A stretch of 64,000 nucleotides of DNA from Macrolepiota albuminosa (taxonomy: Eukaryota > Basidiomycota > Agaricomycetes > Agaricales > Agaricaceae): positions 186,001-250,000 of the forward strand of contig JAMWFC010000086.1 of the NCBI GenBank assembly GCA_027475525.1, in the 5' to 3' direction. Each line of letters starts with the position of its first letter. The stretch's first letter is position 1. Positions 58,425 through 64,000 of this stretch are shown one piece after another. A model generated the notes under the pieces. That model was not told the DNA's origin, made no database searches, and saw only the letters and a program-made list of their open reading frames with translations. Both the position numbers and the translations under genes were made by a program.

Positions 58425-58745
58425 AGTCATTGACAAAACTCTATTGTAGACCTTGATATTGCCATGCACTGCAACGGCTCATTCCTATTGATTTGTGCAA
58501 TTGTTTGTTTAGGCAAGTTTTGAGTTTTTAAGGTTTTGTTGTTCTGTACAGTTGTTTTCCATGCTTTAGAGGCTCCAGAAGCATAAATCCTAGCATAGAA
58601 AATGCCTAAAGTTGTTCTTTTTAAATCTCCCTCTGCCAGATGAGTAGTTATTATAATATTGTTAGTATATACTTTAATATACTTTAGATCTTCCTCTGCT
58701 AGCTGTGTGACTGAGCCATAGCCTCCAGAGGTCACTCTTACATGT
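58425..58745 (-). repeat. dispersed repeat, copy e
   Basis: The minus strand begins TGTAAGAGTGACCTCTGGAG and continues with the shared GGCTATGGCTCAGTCACACA part. It matches copies a and b for about 200 bases. A 102-codon frame is open across it. Confidence 0.6.
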
Positions 58746-58749
58746 CTGT

Positions 58750-59860
58750 GCTAACTTGGCAATCTTCTCCAAAAAAAATTGGAAGCCCTCATGCTAAACT
58801 GCATTTTTGAAGTTGACAAAACCTTTTTTTTCTGTCTTAGCCATATTTTCAGAAACCTGTAAGGCAACCTATTCATGAATAATTTGATGAGTAAAATTTG
58901 AAGCACAGAAAAGCCAACCAAATTAATAGTCTTACAATAAGTAACCATTCCACCACATGTCCTCCACCTTTTCTATCTGTATTTCCAATATAATGTAGCA
59001 AGAAAACATAGCATGCAACAATTGAATATCTCCTAGCAGTCTCAAAACTTGATAGCTTTGTTTTATCAGCATAGATAATAAGTGGCAGTAGTTTGGCTGC
59101 TGGAATCTTTGATATGCATGATTGTGTAATATGTCAATGAGTTTTCAATATTGGAATCAAGATTGAATGGCATATCTGAGCCTCCCAAGCCTATCACCTG
59201 TCCAGGGCTCAGTGATAAACTGTTTTCAGGCAGTGCTTATATACCTGTACTACTTCTGTGGTATCCCATGTGATATGTAATGCAATTAAGGGATCATCAT
59301 TAATATTTTCAATAGCCTAGTCCCAGGATTTGTGCATATGTATTTCAAAGTCTCATGGCATTTTCTTACATAAAACCTGATAACATCTTTTTTCAAACTG
59401 GCAAATTGCCATTAATCAAATCCTGAAATTAATGCAAATAAATTAAAGATTACTTACTGGAGTTCAAAGCTTAGATGCCTTTTCCTATGTATGTTTTAAA
59501 TCAGCAGCATTTTTTAGGGTGAAAGGATCTTATTTGTTACACTCAACAGCTCTATAAAACAGTTTGATGAGATGGTCCAACTGAGATCTGTTGAGAGCAG
59601 CCTCAAGTCTGAGTTTTGCAGTCTCAAAATCAAGTCACAAATTAAAAGGTTTTCATGGTTCAAAGTCTAGAAGTGGCATTGGTGTTTGAGGAAAGCAATC
59701 TGTATAAGATCTTATCTTAGTTGAAATACCAGAATGTGGATGATACTCCACTATGAAAAGCTCTTCCAAATCTGCATTGTTTGATGGACTGTCTAATCAG
59801 GCATCCTCAACCTGTAATAACAAGATGATAGCTTAATTTAAGCAATAAATATAGTAATAA
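58750..59860 (-). pseudogene. Plavaka-like transposase remnant
   Basis: Broken minus-strand frames read, from right to left, DFETAKLRLEAALNRSQLDH, LIKLFYRAVECNK, then PLIIYADKTKLSSFETARRY and GGGHVVEWLLIV. These follow the Plavaka transposase family of basidiomycetes (PLILYADKTxLSSFGTAKGYP, GGGRVVGWLP). The frame is interrupted by many stops. An upstream exon with GFFNADSEPALRSSEATEQE at 59950-59870 may belong to it. Confidence 0.6.
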
Positions 59861-60197
59861 TAATTGCACTTACCTCTTGTTCAGTAGCTTCTGAACTTCT
59901 CAAAGCAGGCTCAGAATCAGCATTGAAAAAACCATCAGAAAGCACAATTTGTGTTGGTACTTTATAAGAACCTTCTAACAGGTAATAAATCACTAGAAAA
60001 AAGATAATCAATACATAGTTGTGATAGTATAATCTGACTGACAATGTTCTTCTGATGTTGTCTTTATGTCAAACCTACAGACTTTGATTGTTCATTGATC
60101 TTATTATTAGACTAAAAAAGAATATTTTTAAAGTTACCTATATGTTGTGAGAAGTCAAAATGCTCAAAAAATGCCACATCCTTATCACTGCTAGCAC

Positions 60198-60376
60198 TGA
60201 AAGATATTTCCATTGGAAAAAGTGTAAAAGAAACATGTTATACAATTTCCAAAGTGCCAATTTCAAATAGAAAAAGGCACTTTGCTTTGTTTAAAGACTT
60301 TTTCTTCCAGAAAATGGCGCATGGAAAATGGTATAACATGTTTCTTTTCTACTTTTTCCAATGGAAATACCTTTCA
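60198..60376. repeat. 179 bp inverted-repeat element with GCAC target duplication
   Basis: Arms of about 66 bases start TGAAAGRTATTTCCATTGGA and match with few differences, sharing AAAGAAACATGTTATAC. GCAC flanks both sides (60194-60197 and 60377-60380). The element is too short for coding, so it is MITE-like. Confidence 0.75.
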
Positions 60377-60727
60377 GCACCAGCAGTGGATATGCTTGCT
60401 TTCATTTTTTCAGATATGCTTTCTTGTATGTCTCAATTCCATGGCTCTTGCATGTTTCTCCACAGATCTCACACCTTGTATATCTATGTAGCATTGGAGG
60501 TCAAGGAGTGATGTCTATTATAAACTATAAACTATGATTGAGGGGTTATACTGTAGGCGACAACAAAATGTAGAGACATCAATAAAATAAATGTGTATAT
60601 GTGCCTGATCAGATTATGTCTATCTAATCATGCCTAATTAAGAAGGCTTTGATTGCCTGATTTGATCTAATTTAGATTTGAGCCTGACAAGGCATCAGGG
60701 ATTTTTCTGACATGAAAACCAGTACTG

Positions 60728-61033
60728 ATGCTATTTGTGCAAGTAAGAGAAATACATTTCTATTCATGCCAGCATTGCCAAGCTAGGCATAGCCAGCTGT
60801 ACCTCAAATGGAAGAATTTCAAGCTGTTTGCCAAGCATGTGAAATACCTTGAACATATAATAGACAATCAGAGCATTTACCCTGATGTTAGCAAGCTCAA
60901 TATAATGCAGGAATGGTGCATTCCTAGAACCTATAATGATATTCAGTGCTTTGTGGGGCTGGTAAACTATATCAGCAATTTATTGCCTGATATATCTGCT
61001 TACACCAGCCTCCTGATGGGGGCTTCTCTATAA
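60728..61033 (+). pseudogene. Ty3/gypsy reverse transcriptase fragment
   Basis: A 101-codon open frame contains LYLKWKNFKLFAKHVKYLEH, IYPDVSKLNIMQEW and IQCFVGLVNYISNLLPDISA, the RT thumb and connection of gypsy elements. It covers the same part as the start of the remnant at 53935. The surrounding 61034-61340 and 60380-60727 show no gene. Confidence 0.75.
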
Positions 61034-61339
61034 GATAATACCAAGGGAGGAGGATCCCATAGGTTGAGGTTTGCAAAGAAGAGATGTCCAACTTGACAAG
61101 CACATACAGCAGCATGCTCATGGACTAATGCTCTATGCTCCTCTCTAACTTCCTTGGCACAGGTGGAACACTGTTGAGGGCAGCAGCTCATACTCACCTT
61201 ATCCTTGGCCCAGTCAATCTTGAGATTGTGGTTATGCAGTGATCATGTCTTCATTAATTACATGAGACAGAGGAGCTTGTGCTTACATGCCAAAAGAATC
61301 AAATCAACAAGTGGCATGTATCAGGACAACTGACAGCTG

Positions 61340-62945
61340 ACTCTTCTCTGTCACCTGGAACCTTCTATTACAGAGGGGGTCCCATACGGTGAGGTCTCCA
61401 AAATCATCTCTCAAAAAACACGTGCAGTATTGAAACATGTGATATGTCATATCCATAAGATGGTTATTGCCTCGATGTCCGAAGCAAGGATGCAGCAAGT
61501 CTGAATCAAAGATATTGTGGAGATCAGAACAAAATGTGGCACGGATGATGTGATGGGCGTGAAACAGTTTGCCGGCGATTGTCGTTGAGTGAGCAAATGA
61601 TAGATAGATAGATAGATACAGGCCGCATTACGATATAGTTCGTCAAAGTGATTTTTCTGGACTGGGAAAGTAAACGGTTGAGGGTACTCAAGCACTTTGT
61701 GAGGATACAAAGGGTATCTGGTACATGGGGAAGAGGATGGAGCGAGTTCCACTAAAATCAATATTTATTCTTGACTCTGTGGGAAGTGTTAATCATTTTT
61801 TTTCGGAACCTTTCAGAGTCAATTTTTTTCTTAACACAAAGATCAGATAAGTAGAATCACCCAGGTGCACCGTTCGTGTGAACCCTCAAATTGATCATGA
61901 GCTTCTCTGATATTAGCATAAATGGTGTAAGGCCAGAGCAAAAGCGGAAAAAACATACTCTGCTGGACACCAGGATGATGATAGCCCAAACGTGGAGTCG
62001 AATCTGGCTGCTGAGGTTGGTGTATAAATCCGACGTCTAGCTCTGGCAAATAACCAGTTAGACTATGGGGCGTTGCGTTTAGTGACGCGGTAAAATGTCG
62101 TGAGCTCCACGGTGTCAAACCTCAAACCAGAAGTATATCGTACGGAGGTTAATTGTAGTGTACACATGGTCGAGCACTGAAAAGGGCATTTTCTTGAGGA
62201 TAAGCCAGATAGTCCAGCGCGGAAATAAATCAAGTTTGACACTTTGTCGGACCCAAATCGTAAACCTGGAGTTGAATTAAACTCCTGAGGCGGCAGACGT
62301 CGTGACGAGGAATCGATTTGGGGGGTCAATCATTGATTAGAGAGCAATGACATAAAATCACTAAGTGAAATCAATATGTCGGACGCAGAGCATGGTAAAC
62401 TGGTTGCAGCGCAGTCGAACACCGCATTCCAAAGTGACCAAGATCTCGAAACGAGATGAGGGAGTGACTAAGAAGCTCGAGCTTGTGTAAACCGTGAAGT
62501 TGTTTTGTGCCAAACACGGAACCCCGCGAGGTGAAAAGGCATTAAAACAATGGAATTCTCGGTGATTGCTCGACATAGACGTTGTGATTCGTAAGGAGCC
62601 AAGATTCAAAGCAGATGCTCGTGACATATCAATCAAGAACATTTTAGGCGGTCACTTCAACACGTGCACGGGCGCAGCAGTTGTGATCTCGGTAGTTCGT
62701 ATGGAGCTTACGATAATATTGGTTGATTCTTCAAGAAGCAACGAAGGAGAAGTAGGTTGGACGGAGATCCGCGAGGAGTTGTGACATGCACTGTCAGTGC
62801 ACAACATGGCTTCGCGTTATTATTGAGCACTCTTCAATCTCTGCATCTGTCGAGCGCAGGAGTAACTATCAAGATGATCAGCATCTCCCGTCGTACGACT
62901 TCAACGACCCTGGGCGCATAAAGCGGTGCAGAGCGGTGCAGATAG
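61340..62945. repeat. long dispersed repeat R, copy 2, with tRNA-like insert
   Basis: Collinear with 36045-38030. Shared blocks include CAGAACAAAATGTGG (61527), ACTCTGCTGGACACCAGGAT (61958), CGTATGGAGCTTACGATAAT (62698) and CGTCGTACGACTTCAACGAC (62892). A GATA microsatellite lies at about 61600-61620. The copy ends about 200 bases before RHO1. Confidence 0.75.
61975..62075 (-). other. tRNA-like unit with A and B boxes (copy 2)
   Basis: On the minus strand TAGTCTAACTGG (62065-62054) matches the A-box and GATTCGACTCC (62004-61994) the B-box, 49 bases apart. The two boxes and their spacing are kept while nearby bases have changed. Confidence 0.55.
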
Positions 62946-63158
62946 GCGCACTGCTCCCACGCACAGACGTGGGTTACATAAGCAGCCGGGGAATTGAACC
63001 GGCGCTTTAAAACCGGGAAATGGTGTGATCACAGCGTTGTGTTGTTGACAGCAGCGATCCCCGTTGCCCAGCTCAGTGCCTAGTGCCTTTGCCTCTGCTA
63101 TACTTGTCCCATCTACGACTCTGTTATATACGACCCATACACGTTGACTCTTGATAGA

Positions 63159-64000
63159 ATGGCTGAGATCAGAAGGAAGCTCGTTATCGTTGGAGATGGT
63201 GCTTGTGGAAAGGTGTGTGCTTGGCTCTTCCCGGGACCGAGCCGATGTTGGTATGTGCAACTGGGTGTGCTGACAGTTTTCCGGTTTGGCTTATAGACAT
63301 GCTTGTTGATCGTATTCTCGAAAGGAACTTTCCCTGAGGTAAAGTGCTTGTTCTTAATCTTTGTTCTTTCCTGCATTTCCCCTTATTCGTCTGGGCACAC
63401 CTACATATATCCATTGCTATGCTCATGAGCCTTTCAATTTAAATCCAATTATATATAATATACCGTAATTTTACCGAGCTGGAGGCGCCTGGCTAACTTG
63501 CCCCCTTTTCCAGGTTTATGTCCCTACTGTGTTTGAGAACTACGTCGCCGACGTCGAGGTGGACGGTAAGCACGTCGAGCTGGCGCTATGGGATACAGCA
63601 GGCCAAGAAGACTACGACCGCCTCCGCCCCCTATCCTATCCCGACTCACACGTCATCCTCATTTGCTTCGCCGTTGACTCGCCTGATTCCCTCGACAACG
63701 TCCAGGAGAAGGTCAGACCACTTTTCCATTATGTTCATGAAGAACGTGCGCTGACGTCTTCTTTCGAACAGTGGATATCCGAGGTGATGCATTTCTGTGC
63801 TGGGCTACCAATCATCCTCGTCGGGTGCAAAAAGGACCTCAGGCGCGATCCTCGTGTGATTGAGGAGCTCAGGAAAACGAGCCAGCGGCCCGTTACCCCA
63901 GAAGAGGTTTGTCGTCTTCCTTTTTTTTTCCTGATTTCGCACGTACGCTAATTTCTTTCGCAGGGTATGGCTGTCAGCCAGAAGATCGGAGCGAAGCACT
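63159..64000 (+). CDS. RHO1: Rho1-type small GTPase (5' part, truncated by window)
   Basis: Five exons are seen: 63159-63212, 63297-63338, 63514-63711, 63772-63906 and 63964-64000 (continuing). They encode [20 protein letters not shown] (P-loop), [20 protein letters not shown] (switch I with the effector Thr), [20 protein letters not shown] (switch II), [32 protein letters not shown] (the guanine-specificity motif TKxD reads CKKD, usual for Rho1) and [16 protein letters not shown]. Rho1 controls cell-wall glucan synthase, protein kinase C and actin at the growing tip. The C-terminal membrane anchor lies outside the window. The upstream 200 bases after repeat R should hold the promoter. Confidence 0.95.

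Noticed and set aside
62980..63025. B-box-like GGTTCAATTCC on the minus strand, suggesting a tRNA next to RHO1
   Set aside because: No A-box, D-arm or pairing acceptor could be found; it may be a tRNA relic but does not fold.
1..64000. CRISPR-like regularly spaced repeats
   Set aside because: None seen; the short repeats found are tandem duplications, microsatellites or transposon ends, as expected for a fungal genome.

Overview
The window reads as nuclear DNA of a filamentous basidiomycete (most likely an Agaricomycete). The genes carry many short GT-AG introns of about 45-90 bases. The protein families fit: a Zn2Cys6 regulator, a multi-intron cytochrome P450, a NADAR protein with a zinc-finger array, a RHO1 GTPase. 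The mobile elements are those common in such fungi: Ty1/copia, Ty3/gypsy, tyrosine-recombinase (DIRS/Ngaro-like) retroelements, Tc1/mariner and a Plavaka-like transposase. Three nuclear tRNA genes have 7-17 base introns.

Layout. 1-8.2 kb is repeat: a copia element (minus strand, 3' end outside the window) lies in a dispersed repeat, followed by a decayed tyrosine-recombinase retroelement. 9.6-12.7 kb holds a zinc-finger/NADAR gene with three tandem exon-intron duplications and a broken ORC2 copy. 12.7-18.3 kb is CpG-poor repeat DNA with a possible small secreted-peptide gene, a 373 bp inverted-repeat element and a solo copia LTR. 18.6-35.1 kb is the main gene block: P450, tRNA-Arg, tRNA-Glu, Zn2Cys6 regulator (minus), a DEDDy 3'-5' exonuclease (plus), tRNA-Pro, a DUF2461 gene, and a second related exonuclease on the minus strand. 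36.0-38.0 kb is a long repeat that recurs at 61.3-62.9 kb. Each copy contains a tRNA-like Pol III promoter pair. 38.2-41.0 kb is a fairly well preserved tyrosine-recombinase retrotransposon next to the 3' half of a proteinase-K-like protease gene. 42.6-61.0 kb is a nested repeat cluster: copia element 2 (with two insertions, one a 1.0 kb solo LTR), copia element 3, gypsy pieces, a Tc1/mariner element, Plavaka remains and a small hairpin element. RHO1 starts at 63159 and runs off the right edge.

Most repeats are broken, and several stops are TGA where arginine is expected, matching C-to-T change at CpG. The genes look like independent single-copy genes; I see no metabolic cluster. Three perfect tandem duplications of exactly 77 bp, plus one of 67 bp, lie within 25.3-30.0 kb. 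Two sit in conserved coding sequence and disturb the frame. I suspect unmerged assembly overlaps, so gene models there should be treated with care. I found no clear new multi-gene system. The best leads are the zinc-finger/NADAR exon array, the tRNA-like repeat pair, the micro-exons of the DUF2461 gene and the half-tRNA primed copia elements.
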